A DNA stretch of 11,534 nucleotides, taken from contig JAEOSH010000062.1 of NCBI GenBank assembly GCA_016840465.1, positions 1-11,534 on the forward strand. The letters run 5' to 3'. The notes beneath the pieces were generated by a model, which was given only the letters and a program-made list of their open reading frames with translations, was not told the origin of the DNA and ran no database searches. This DNA is from Candidatus Baldrarchaeum yapensis (lineage in GTDB: Archaea; Asgardarchaeota; Baldrarchaeia; Baldrarchaeales; Baldrarchaeaceae). Position 1 is the stretch's first letter; every line of letters starts with the position of its first letter. The translations under genes and the position numbers were made by a program. Positions 1 to 6,653 of the stretch are shown one piece after another.

Positions 1-150
1 GTTACTTAGGGTTACCCCTATTGCGCCATATTGTGGTCTCTCGTCGATACGCGTTTTGCCGGATGGCGAGGGTAGCTGGGATGAATGATGGAGGGGAGTA
101 TTGATTTCTCAAAAAGTTTCGGGAGTACCTGAAACAACTCGATCGGTATC

Positions 151-160
151 TATAAATTTT
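151..160 (+). promoter_or_regulatory. TATA box of the DNA glycosylase gene
   Basis: The string TATAAATTTT fits an archaeal TATA box. Counting about 26 bases from its centre puts transcription start near 180. That lies after the ATG at 175 and about 12 bases before the ATG at 193, so it supports 193 as the start codon. The site was recognised by eye; no factor-B element stands out. Confidence 0.5.
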
Positions 161-192
161 AGTTTATATGGAGGATGAGGTGGGGAAATTGT

Positions 193-1035
193 ATGATTAG
201 GAGAGAAAGGGTTTTGAGAGTTGCGGCAAAGGTCATTGAAGAGTTGGGGAGGAGGATATGCGAGTCGTACGAGAAGTATGAGGAGGAGAGTGATGTACTT
301 TACAACTTCATATTGATACTTACTCCAGTGGAGTATGAAATAAGCCTGCTAAGGAATATTCTTGCGCGGATAGAGGTCATATGGGAGCGATTTGAGAAGA
401 AGGCGAGGGAGGATGAGGATTTTAGAAAATGGACGGAGGGTAGGGGGCCCTTTAAGGACAGGTACAAGGATATTGTAAGAGAGATTCTCATGGGTGAGGG
501 GTTCACGCCTTCGGAGATGCCTCTCGAGCTGATAATACTCACGATAACCCTTGGGGGCATGGCTCAAAGCATTTTTGGAATGTTGAAGTTATGGAAGGAG
601 GTAAAGGACGAGGGTTATGACTTCAGGGATCTGTACAAGTATTTTAAGGACAAGTATGGGCCGAATGCTCTTAGGAGGATGATTTCGAGACTTAAGGAGA
701 TACCCAAAATTGGCGAGGTGAGGGCGTTAACTTTCCTGCGGGAGTACGCAATAAGGTCGGGGTCCGATCTGCCGTTACGGGAATTACCGATCCCTGACAG
801 TAGGATCATAGGGAGGGTGATGAGGCGCATGGGTTTCGTGGAGAGTGAGAGAACAAGCGAGATTAGGGAGGCGGGGCGTAGATATTTCAAGGTACCGATA
901 ATAGCGGCTGCGGGACTGGAATATATAGGGTATTATTACTGCTACGAAACTGGTCCTTTATGTGATGAATGCCCACTCGAAGCGCTCTGTGAGTGGAACA
1001 TAGAATGGTACTGGTTCGAGTACTGGTATATCTAA
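193..1035 (+). CDS. Endonuclease III-like HhH-GPD DNA glycosylase with [4Fe-4S] cluster, catalytic lysine absent
   Basis: Likely a base-excision-repair glycosylase that removes damaged or mismatched bases in chromosomal DNA. With the start at 193 it has 280 residues. An HhH-like loop (IPKIGEV, about residues 170-176) is followed by a candidate catalytic Asp at 202 in PDSRIIGRV, matching the VDTHIFRV region of endonuclease III. Near the C terminus, Cys 250, 257, 260 and 266 have exactly the C-x6-C-x2-C-x5-C spacing of the endonuclease III/MutY cluster loop. The lysine of the HhH (LPGVGRK in E. coli Nth) is replaced by Val 176, so a monofunctional glycosylase without beta-lyase activity is expected. 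The N-terminal 100 residues are charged, helical and not recognisable, and the tail is very rich in Trp/Tyr. An in-frame ATG at 175 has a GGAGG abutting it; 193 has GAGGTGG about nine bases upstream and fits the TATA box better. The gene stands alone. The substrate is unknown. Confidence 0.72.
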   Translation: MIRRERVLRVAAKVIEELGRRICESYEKYEEESDVLYNFILILTPVEYEISLLRNILARIEVIWERFEKKAREDEDFRKWTEGRGPFKDRYKDIVREILMGEGFTPSEMPLELIILTITLGGMAQSIFGMLKLWKEVKDEGYDFRDLYKYFKDKYGPNALRRMISRLKEIPKIGEVRALTFLREYAIRSGSDLPLRELPIPDSRIIGRVMRRMGFVESERTSEIREAGRRYFKVPIIAAAGLEYIGYYYCYETGPLCDECPLEALCEWNIEWYWFEYWYI

Positions 1036-1255
1036 GCTGTAAAAGTGGCGCGCTGTTTCCTACAAGAACTACATTAATTGTGTAGTAATATTCTGAGACG
1101 CAAATAAAGTGGGTAAAATTATTTTTCGTCCGTAAGGGAGGCCGTTTCATATTTTTACAAAGGTGAGGGTGCTGGTTTCGTGATCGAATGCCGACGTGCA
1201 TATGATCTGTTTTAATTTGGATGTAGACATTCGGTCAGGATCCCCTTGGTTTAGA
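1036..1255. terminator. Convergent intergenic region with small hairpin and T runs
   Basis: These 220 bases separate two convergent genes. ACTACA (1068-1073) and TGTAGT (1081-1086) form a perfect 6-bp hairpin with a 7-base loop. T5 runs follow on the plus strand at 1122-1126 and 1152-1156. Archaeal termination mainly needs T-rich stretches, so the plus-strand gene probably ends here. No convincing T run serves the minus-strand transcript, and no coding sequence or RNA gene is apparent. Confidence 0.35.
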
Positions 1256-1699
1256 TCAAATGATGAAGAATTCGGGGCATATTTTCATGTTTCGAACCCA
1301 GAAAGCCACCTGTATGTCTTTTACGTGTGGGATAGTCGCAACTTTAACAATTAAGTCGTGTAGATGTTCAAAATCTCGAACCACTCCGATTGCCATCAGA
1401 TCGCAGTCGCCCACAACTTTTGTTGCTAAAATGATATCCTTTATTTCAATTAGTTTATTTAGAACCTGTGTGGAGTGTTCGGGCTCTGCATCAATCATGA
1501 GGGCTACCATGCTCCTGTAACCTATTTTCTCCGGGTTAATTACAACAGTTGAACCTTGTATTATGCCCTTTTTCTGCAGCATTCTAAACCTATTTACTAT
1601 GGTATCTGGTGAGACTCCTAGCTTTCTGGCAATTTCTCTGAACGAAGTGCGTGCATCTTTTTTGAGATACTCGATTATCGCTAAATCGATTTCATCCAT
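1256..1699 (-). CDS. Lrp/AsnC family transcriptional regulator (second gene of the pair)
   Basis: A DNA-binding regulator of 147 residues, the usual size for Lrp/AsnC. An N-terminal winged helix-turn-helix (about residues 5-50; recognition region FREIARKLGVSPDTIVNRF) is joined to a RAM effector-binding and oligomerisation domain (about 62-140). The family binds DNA as dimers, tetramers or octamers and commonly senses amino acids. The usual RAM motif around Gly97-Asp98 is GDCDL, with Cys 99 where many relatives have an aromatic or other residue, and the protein ends in CPEFFII with Cys 141. The start ATG is preceded by a clear GAGGTGA six bases away. The first gene of the pair ends only 13 bases upstream, so the two are co-transcribed. 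Target and ligand are not known; the divergent redox/glutamate-synthase operon is the obvious candidate. Confidence 0.92.
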   Translation of the reverse strand: MDEIDLAIIEYLKKDARTSFREIARKLGVSPDTIVNRFRMLQKKGIIQGSTVVINPEKIGYRSMVALMIDAEPEHSTQVLNKLIEIKDIILATKVVGDCDLMAIGVVRDFEHLHDLIVKVATIPHVKDIQVAFWVRNMKICPEFFII

Positions 1700-1712
1700 G
1701 TAAAATCACCTC

Positions 1713-2168
1713 TTAAAAATTAAATTCAAAGTTTTCTGGGCAAAGTAGAACTTGTCCGACCCAGATGTTCGTGCTTACGTTCTTCACGTGCGGATGGCTC
1801 TTAATAAGGTCTCTAACTTCGCTTAAACGGGTAATGTCCTTAAAAATTGCTACACTAAACAAGTTACACTTACCGATCGAGGGGACACAGATAAGTACCT
1901 CAGGTATTCTCCGAATGAAATTAATTACATCGTTTATATGAGGGTAATTAACATTGATGCAAAAACTGGCTATATATTCATATCCGAGTTTTTTGGGATT
2001 GAGTAGGATTGTAGTCCCAGAAATAATTCCCATTTTCTTCATTTTGTTAAAACGTCTAATTATCGTATCGGTGGAGACGTTACATTTTTTTGCGATATCT
2101 GTAAACGGGGTTCTACCATCTCGTTGAAGAATTCTCAATATCTTGATATCGATTTCATCAAGTTTCAC
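1713..2168 (-). CDS. Lrp/AsnC family transcriptional regulator (first gene of the pair)
   Basis: A paralogue of the regulator downstream of it, 151 residues when started at the GTG at 2168 (MKLDEIDIKIL, matching MDEIDLAII of its partner). The helix-turn-helix spans about residues 21-43 and is followed by a RAM domain. It is richer in Cys than usual: residues 29, 70, 94, 101 and 143. Cys 101 (GKCNL) and Cys 143 (LCPENF) fall at the same places as Cys 99 and 141 of the partner. An upstream TTG at 2231 would add 21 residues. I reject it because the extension shows no family similarity and overlaps the TATA-like sequence at 2220-2227. GAGGTGGGAA at 2181-2190 is a rather distant Shine-Dalgarno for 2168. 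A heteromeric pair is possible. The gene is divergent from the 2389-10850 operon, so both probably share the control region. Confidence 0.9.
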   Translation of the reverse strand: MKLDEIDIKILRILQRDGRTPFTDIAKKCNVSTDTIIRRFNKMKKMGIISGTTILLNPKKLGYEYIASFCINVNYPHINDVINFIRRIPEVLICVPSIGKCNLFSVAIFKDITRLSEVRDLIKSHPHVKNVSTNIWVGQVLLCPENFEFNF

Positions 2169-2219
2169 TCTTGCCAGGAGTTCCCACCTCTTCCAACCGA
2201 TCTTGCATCCGACATTATA

Positions 2220-2227
2220 GTATATAA
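2220..2227 (-). promoter_or_regulatory. TATA box of the lrp pair
   Basis: Read on the minus strand this is TTATATAC. Transcription would start near 2197, giving a leader of about 28 bases that contains GAGGTGGGAA before the GTG at 2168. A second TATA-like string (CTATAAG on the minus strand, 2241-2247) lies just upstream and is an alternative. Confidence 0.45.
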
Positions 2228-2287
2228 CCAACTTAAAAACTTATAGTGTCCGATATAGTCGAGCATTTTTCGGTCATTTACTTTCGC

Positions 2288-2297
2288 TTTTCGAAAA
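2288..2297. repeat. Perfect palindrome TTTTCGAAAA in the divergent promoter region
   Basis: A 10-bp perfect palindrome lies midway between the two divergent promoters. TTTCG or its complement CGAAA recurs around it at 2268-2272, 2282-2286, 2307-2311 and 2327-2331. AT-rich palindromes of this kind are compatible with Lrp-type dimer binding, but the motif is short and the region is AT-rich, so this is a weak candidate. Confidence 0.35.
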
Positions 2298-2347
2298 TTC
2301 TTACGACGAAAATGTCAGGTGAAATGTTTCGATTATCGGACGGAATC

Positions 2348-2357
2348 TTTATTAATA
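2348..2357 (+). promoter_or_regulatory. TATA box of the hdr/glutamate-synthase operon
   Basis: TTTATTAATA fits an archaeal TATA box. The predicted transcription start is near 2378-2380, giving a leader of about ten bases with GGTGA (2381-2385) before the ATG at 2389. A copy of TATCGGAC lies six bases upstream, in the position expected for a regulator acting on factor-B/TBP binding. Confidence 0.5.
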
Positions 2358-2388
2358 GCTGAAATATTCCAAAAGTATTGGGTGAAAT

Positions 2389-2667
2389 ATGTTGAATATC
2401 GGACATATACTTGAGAGGGAGCTAAAGAAGAAGCGGTATTGTTGTGCCTGTTGTGGCTATACGTGGATAGAATTTGTTGGCCTCATCATCGAAAAGAGAG
2501 AAGGGTCAGATGATTTGCACTTTCGGATTGGATACGGTACGCCTCCTGAATGTCCGGTATGTGGATGCGATCTCGTGTATGAAATAGCGCTTTCTGAAGA
2601 AAACCAACAAGTAGAAGCCAGTTTTGAAGGCATTAAAATAATCCTAAGAGAAAGAACAGAAATCTAG
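2389..2667 (+). CDS. Small rubredoxin-like/zinc-ribbon protein
   Basis: A 92-residue cytoplasmic protein with two metal knuckles: CCACCGY (Cys 18, 19, 21, 22) and CPVCGC (Cys 55, 58, 60). The CxxCGY...CPxCG pattern resembles rubredoxin or a rubredoxin-like zinc ribbon, here with a longer spacer and extra Cys in each knuckle. It may bind one iron or zinc; the sequence does not decide which. It is the first gene of the large operon and lies 31 bases before hdrA. Its neighbours suggest an electron-carrier, assembly or sensor role for the redox complex, but this is inference. GGTGA is only three bases from the ATG; a TTG one codon later (2392) would be better spaced but changes nothing important. 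I do not recognise a named family. Confidence 0.75.
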   Translation: MLNIGHILERELKKKRYCCACCGYTWIEFVGLIIEKREGSDDLHFRIGYGTPPECPVCGCDLVYEIALSEENQQVEASFEGIKIILRERTEI

Positions 2668-2670
2668 AAT

Positions 2671-2679
2671 TTTAAAAAG
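2671..2679 (+). promoter_or_regulatory. Possible internal TATA box before hdrA
   Basis: TTTAAAAAG in the 31-base gap could be a weak TATA box. It would start a transcript close to the hdrA ATG at 2699. A Shine-Dalgarno GAGGT at 2687-2691, seven bases from that ATG, indicates that hdrA is translated from a longer message. The element may be fortuitous. Confidence 0.2.
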
Positions 2680-2698
2680 TGCAATAGAGGTCGCTGAA

Positions 2699-5600
2699 AT
2701 GGAAAAAACAACAGGCGATGTTCTTGTAGTAGGTGGTGGAGTAGCCGGCATTACAGCATCCTTAGAACTTGCCGAAAAGGGATTTAAAGTCTACTTGGTA
2801 GAGAAAAAGCCCTCAATTGGGGGGCACATGGCTCAACTAGACAAAACTTTTCCGACGCTTGATTGTTCAATCTGCATTCTTGGGCCAAAAATGGTTGAAG
2901 TTTCCAGGCATCCCAACATAGAACTTCTTACATGTTCTGAAGTCGTAGAAGTGAAGCCCATAAAAAACGGTTCTGCATTTAGGGTCAAAATACTTAAAAA
3001 ACCACGATATGTGGATGAAGAAAAATGTACTGGTTGTCGAAGATGTGAGGAGAAATGCCCGGTTAAAGTTCCCAGTGAATTTGAAGCGGGGATGGGGTTA
3101 AGAAAAGCAATTTATATTCCCTTCCCTCAAGCCGTACCAAATGTTGCAATCATCGACGAGAAAAACTGCCGTTATCTTAATAAAGGCGTTTGCAGACTCT
3201 GCGAGAAGGTTTGCCCCACGGGTGCAATTGATTTTAACCAGAAGCCTCAAGAAATCGTGGTAGAAGTAGCTTCAATAATTGTTGCGACCGGGTTTTCCCT
3301 CCTGGATCCATCTGTTCTGCCACAGTACGGATATGGTAGATTCCCGGATGTTATAACATCGTTACAATACGAACGCCTCATGAACGCTGCTGGACCTACG
3401 GGTGGAGAGATCGTCAGACCTTCAGATAAAACACATCCAAGAAGGGTTGCAATTATTCAGTGCGTTGGATCAAGAAACAAGAAAATAAGAGACTATTGTT
3501 CGCAGATTTGTTGCATGTATGCGGCAAAGCAGGCTATAGTTACGAAAGAACACGATCCAAATATAGACGTAATAGTTTTCTACAATGACTTAAATGCATC
3601 CGGCAAAGGTCACGAAGACTTACTGCAGAGGGCTATTGAAGAATTTGGAATTAAGTACATAAAGGGGCTACCAAGCGAAGTTCTATGGGATGAGAAAAGT
3701 AAAAAATTACTAATAAGGTATTTCGATTTCCTCAGCGGAGAAATTAAGTCTGTAGATGTGGATTTAGTAGTACTTTGCCCTGCAGTAGTTCCAAGCGACG
3801 ATACTTCCAAGTTAGCTGAAATTCTCGGGATAGAACTAAACGAATTTGGTTTCTTCAAGTCTACTGGTTACATGTCGGTCAATACTAATGTTCCTGGCAT
3901 ATATGTGTGTGGTGCATGTCAAAATCCCAAAGATATTTCTCATAGTGTAATGCAGGCATTAGCTGCTGCGGCCCAAGCGGCGAGCAGGGTAAAACGTGTA
4001 AACAGACAAGAAAGTACTTTAAATGTTGGGAAACTAGGAGGAGAGAGGAAAACATCGAACGAGGAGCCAAGAATAGGAGTTTTTGTATGCCATTGTGGTC
4101 TGAATATAGCTGCTGTTGTAGACGTAAAAGCGGTCGTTGAAGAAGCAAAGAAACTTAGCAACGTTGTTCATGCCGAAGATATAATGTTTACATGTTCTAA
4201 GGATGGGACAGAGCGAATTAAAGAAGCTATCAAAAAATACAATCTTAACAGAGTCATCGTGGCTTCATGTACTCCAAGAACCCATGAACCATTGTTCCGA
4301 ACCGTATGTGAAGAAGCGGGACTAAATCCGTACTTATTTGAAATGGTTAACATCAGAGAACAGGTTGCGTGGGTCCATAAGAGTTCCCCTGAGAAGGCGA
4401 CTGAGAAAGCCAAGGAACTCATTAGAATGGCTGTGGCGAAAGCAAGGCTCTTAGAGCCGTTGGAGCGAATGGAGATAGAAGTTACCCCTGCTGCTCTTGT
4501 TATTGGAGCAACTATCAGCGGTCTTATAGCCGCAAAAACCATTGCTGATAGCGGATTTAAAACGTATCTTGTTGATAGCGGAGAGAAAATGGGATACGAT
4601 CTGCATCTCTACGGGTACGATGAAGACGCTAAATGGGTCTCCGATTTAATCAATTCCGTAAAAGAGCATGAAAACATAGAATTTCTCCCCTCCACCAAAA
4701 TAGAAGAAGTTAAAGGCTCAATAGGGAATTTTGATGTTAAATTAAACCAGAATGGAGTTAGTAAAGAGATTAAAGTTGGAACAATCATTGTAGCAGTTGG
4801 CGCCGAGGAGTTTAAACCGGTGGGCTTATACGGCTACGGAAAATTCGGCAATGTCTATACTTTAACCGAATTCCAACGTATGAGTGAGAACGTGAAAGAT
4901 GAAGAAACCATAGTGTTCATTTTGTGTGCTGGTACTGGGAAGAATTTTGATCGAACATACTGCTCGGTTGTTTGCTGCGAAAGGTCCCTAAGAGAAGCGA
5001 TTAAAATCAAGAGCAAACACCCGAGGTCGAATGTGTACATATTATACAAGAACATAAGACTACCGGTCACCGGCGAAAAACTTTATCGCCAAGCTCGTGA
5101 GGCCGGAGTAATTTTCATGAGATATGATTCGGATAGATTGCCTGAAGTTCGTCAAGAAGACGGGAAACTTATTGTGGACGTTTACGATATCGCGTCTAAC
5201 ATGAACTTCGAAATAATCGCCGATAAAGTTGTTTTAGCCACACCCATCGTGCCTCTTGAGGAATACCGTGAACTTGCATCTAAACTCAAGGTTCCCCTTG
5301 ATAGTCACGGATTCTTCTTGGAAGCTCATCCAAAACTTAGACCCGTAGATTTCGCTACTGATGGAATTTTCCTCTGCGGATTAGCTTACAGTCCGCAAAG
5401 ATTAGATGAAAGCATCTCACAAGCATTAGCCGCAGCATCACGAGCTCTTACCACATTAATGAAAGGAAAAGTAATTACTGAGGCTATTACAGCTTATGTG
5501 AATCCAGAGCTTTGCACGGGTTGTGGACGATGCGTAAGGGTTTGCGAATTTGGTGCGATAAAACTTGAAGTCACTCCAGATAAACATCTAGTAGCCAGAG

Positions 5601-6151
5601 TTGATCCACTGCTGTGCAAAGGTTGTGGATCATGTTCGGTTGAATGTCCCGCGAGAGCTATAACGATGCATCACTTCAGAAGTGATCAAATTCTGAACAT
5701 GATTAAGACATTATTCGAAAAACCAACATCAGAAGAAGAATTGAAAATCGTAGCTTTCCTCTGCAACTGGTGTGGTTACGCTGCGGCAGATATGGCAGGT
5801 GTAAGCAGATACGAATACCCGCCAGCCGTTAGAATCATCCGTGTTATGTGTAGTGCCAGAGTAGATCCACTCCATGTACTGTACGCTCTTCTACTGGGAG
5901 CTGATGGTGTACTGATTATTGGTTGTCATCCGGGTGATTGTCATTACATTTCGGGCAACCTAAGGGCCGAGGAACGCATATCGAGGGTAAAAGAATGGCT
6001 AAAAGAGATCGGTTTAGAGCCGGAAAGAGTTAGAATCGAGTGGGCATCGGCTGGGGAGGGATTGAGATTGGCCAAAATTATCGAGGAATTCACGCATCAA
6101 ATAGAAGAACTTGGAGTAAATCCTTTAAGAAGGAGGTTAGTTAATGAGTAG
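2699..6151 (+). CDS. hdrA: Tandem HdrA-HdrA'-MvhD fusion, flavin/iron-sulfur subunit of a heterodisulfide-reductase-type complex
   Basis: The flavin and electron-distributing core of a soluble Hdr complex, 1150 residues against roughly 650 for ordinary HdrA. First module (1-435): FAD motif GGGVAG (12-17), the HdrA signature DCSICI (55-60), an inserted ferredoxin domain (Cys 110/113/116/120 and 157/165/168/172), and the Cys set 255/267/271/272. Second module (457-920): an HdrA N-terminal domain (VCHCGLNI, Cys 464/466/499/524) and a second Cys set (743/755/759/760), but a worn FAD motif (GATISG, 603-608) and no DCSxCI signature. Then come two ferredoxin clusters (Cys 939/942/945/949 and 973/976/979/983) and a C-terminal MvhD domain (about 1015-1140; Cys 1022, 1025, 1051, 1076, 1081). 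The start has GAGGT seven bases upstream. HdrA is known to bifurcate electrons at its flavin, and MvhD normally links it to hydrogenase or formate dehydrogenase. Its last eight bases overlap hdrC. Confidence 0.95.
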   Translation: MEKTTGDVLVVGGGVAGITASLELAEKGFKVYLVEKKPSIGGHMAQLDKTFPTLDCSICILGPKMVEVSRHPNIELLTCSEVVEVKPIKNGSAFRVKILKKPRYVDEEKCTGCRRCEEKCPVKVPSEFEAGMGLRKAIYIPFPQAVPNVAIIDEKNCRYLNKGVCRLCEKVCPTGAIDFNQKPQEIVVEVASIIVATGFSLLDPSVLPQYGYGRFPDVITSLQYERLMNAAGPTGGEIVRPSDKTHPRRVAIIQCVGSRNKKIRDYCSQICCMYAAKQAIVTKEHDPNIDVIVFYNDLNASGKGHEDLLQRAIEEFGIKYIKGLPSEVLWDEKSKKLLIRYFDFLSGEIKSVDVDLVVLCPAVVPSDDTSKLAEILGIELNEFGFFKSTGYMSVNTNVPGIYVCGACQNPKDISHSVMQALAAAAQAASRVKRVNRQESTLNVGKLGGERKTSNEEPRIGVFVCHCGLNIAAVVDVKAVVEEAKKLSNVVHAEDIMFTCSKDGTERIKEAIKKYNLNRVIVASCTPRTHEPLFRTVCEEAGLNPYLFEMVNIREQVAWVHKSSPEKATEKAKELIRMAVAKARLLEPLERMEIEVTPAALVIGATISGLIAAKTIADSGFKTYLVDSGEKMGYDLHLYGYDEDAKWVSDLINSVKEHENIEFLPSTKIEEVKGSIGNFDVKLNQNGVSKEIKVGTIIVAVGAEEFKPVGLYGYGKFGNVYTLTEFQRMSENVKDEETIVFILCAGTGKNFDRTYCSVVCCERSLREAIKIKSKHPRSNVYILYKNIRLPVTGEKLYRQAREAGVIFMRYDSDRLPEVRQEDGKLIVDVYDIASNMNFEIIADKVVLATPIVPLEEYRELASKLKVPLDSHGFFLEAHPKLRPVDFATDGIFLCGLAYSPQRLDESISQALAAASRALTTLMKGKVITEAITAYVNPELCTGCGRCVRVCEFGAIKLEVTPDKHLVARVDPLLCKGCGSCSVECPARAITMHHFRSDQILNMIKTLFEKPTSEEELKIVAFLCNWCGYAAADMAGVSRYEYPPAVRIIRVMCSARVDPLHVLYALLLGADGVLIIGCHPGDCHYISGNLRAEERISRVKEWLKEIGLEPERVRIEWASAGEGLRLAKIIEEFTHQIEELGVNPLRRRLVNE

Positions 6152-6653
6152 AGCGGCAACTTCTCTTAAATTAGTTGAGGCAGACACCAACTTAAAATTC
6201 GAGATCGCAAAAACGGAACTAGGGGGTAAAGCCTTCTGGTGCGTACAATGCGGTATATGTACCTCCGGATGTCCTGTTGCCGAATTTTTGAAACCCCACC
6301 GAATAGTCAGGATGGTAGTATTGGGGCTTAAAGACCAACTGATTAACTCTAGGGAAATCTGGTTCTGTACTACATGTTTCACCTGTTCGGAGAGATGCCC
6401 GCAAGAAGTTGATCCGGCAAATATCATATTTTCGTTGAAAAACATGGCAGCAAAACAGGGTAAAATTCCCAAAGGACTGAGAGATATAGGTAAGAGTCTG
6501 ATAGAAACTGGGAGGGCTATTAAGATAAGTACTGCTCGAGAAAAGGAAAGGATGAAACTAGGGCTTCCAAGGATTCCGCAAGTGGACGTTGAAAAGAATA
6601 GGAAAATACTGGAAGAGACTAATTTTGTGAAAACTTTGGAGGAGGCGAAGTGA
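6144..6653 (+). CDS. hdrC: HdrC, iron-sulfur subunit of heterodisulfide-reductase-type complex
   Basis: A 169-residue soluble protein carrying electrons between HdrA and HdrB. It has two ferredoxin-type motifs, CVQCGICTSGCP (Cys 33/36/39/43) and CTTCFTCSERCP (Cys 75/78/81/85), spaced as in HdrC. No membrane segment is visible, so the complex is the cytoplasmic HdrABC kind and not HdrDE. GGAGGT lies six bases upstream of the ATG, inside the end of hdrA, and the reading frames overlap by eight bases, so translation is probably coupled. The C-terminal third (about 110-169) is charged and helical. It makes a stable operon pair with hdrB, which starts on its stop codon. Confidence 0.95.
   Translation: MSRAATSLKLVEADTNLKFEIAKTELGGKAFWCVQCGICTSGCPVAEFLKPHRIVRMVVLGLKDQLINSREIWFCTTCFTCSERCPQEVDPANIIFSLKNMAAKQGKIPKGLRDIGKSLIETGRAIKISTAREKERMKLGLPRIPQVDVEKNRKILEETNFVKTLEEAK

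Larger units (their letters stand above)
2248..2404. promoter_or_regulatory. Three copies of TATCGGAC: candidate operator set in the divergent promoter region
   Basis: TATCGGAC occurs at 2334-2341 and 2397-2404 on the plus strand and at 2248-2255 on the minus strand (GTCCGATA on plus). The inverted copy sits 20 bases upstream of the lrp-side TATA box. The second copy is six bases upstream of the TATA box of the large operon. The third covers codons 3-6 of the first operon gene. By chance a given 8-mer should appear far less than once in this span on both strands. The natural reading is a binding site for one or both Lrp proteins, acting on both divergent promoters. The binder is inferred, not shown. 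Confidence 0.55.

Noticed and set aside
2-104. Two open frames enter from the left edge, ending at the TGA of 86-88 and the TGA of 102-104; either could be the tail of an upstream gene.
   Set aside because: Fewer than 35 codons remain in each, they overlap in different frames, and neither peptide is recognisable, so I cannot choose or support either.
84-133. Possible C/D-box guide RNA (AATGATGG as C box, CTGA at 129-132 as D box).
   Set aside because: The C box is imperfect and there are no internal D'/C' boxes, so it is below the standard for a call.
175-192. Earlier in-frame ATG at 175 for the glycosylase.
   Set aside because: GGAGG abuts it with no spacing and it precedes the transcription start predicted from the TATA box; 193 is better supported.
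887-1201. A 104-codon minus-strand open frame overlapping the glycosylase 3' end.
   Set aside because: It lies antisense to a real gene, lacks a ribosome binding site and protein-like composition, and is a shadow frame.
1256-2168. Reading the Lrp pair as siroheme decarboxylase AhbA/AhbB, which are also paired Lrp-like proteins.
   Set aside because: Both keep an ordinary helix-turn-helix and the INPEKIGY/LNPKKLGY linker of true regulators, and no haem genes are near.
2169-2231. TTG-initiated 21-residue extension of the first lrp gene.
   Set aside because: It covers the promoter and has no counterpart in the paralogue or the family.
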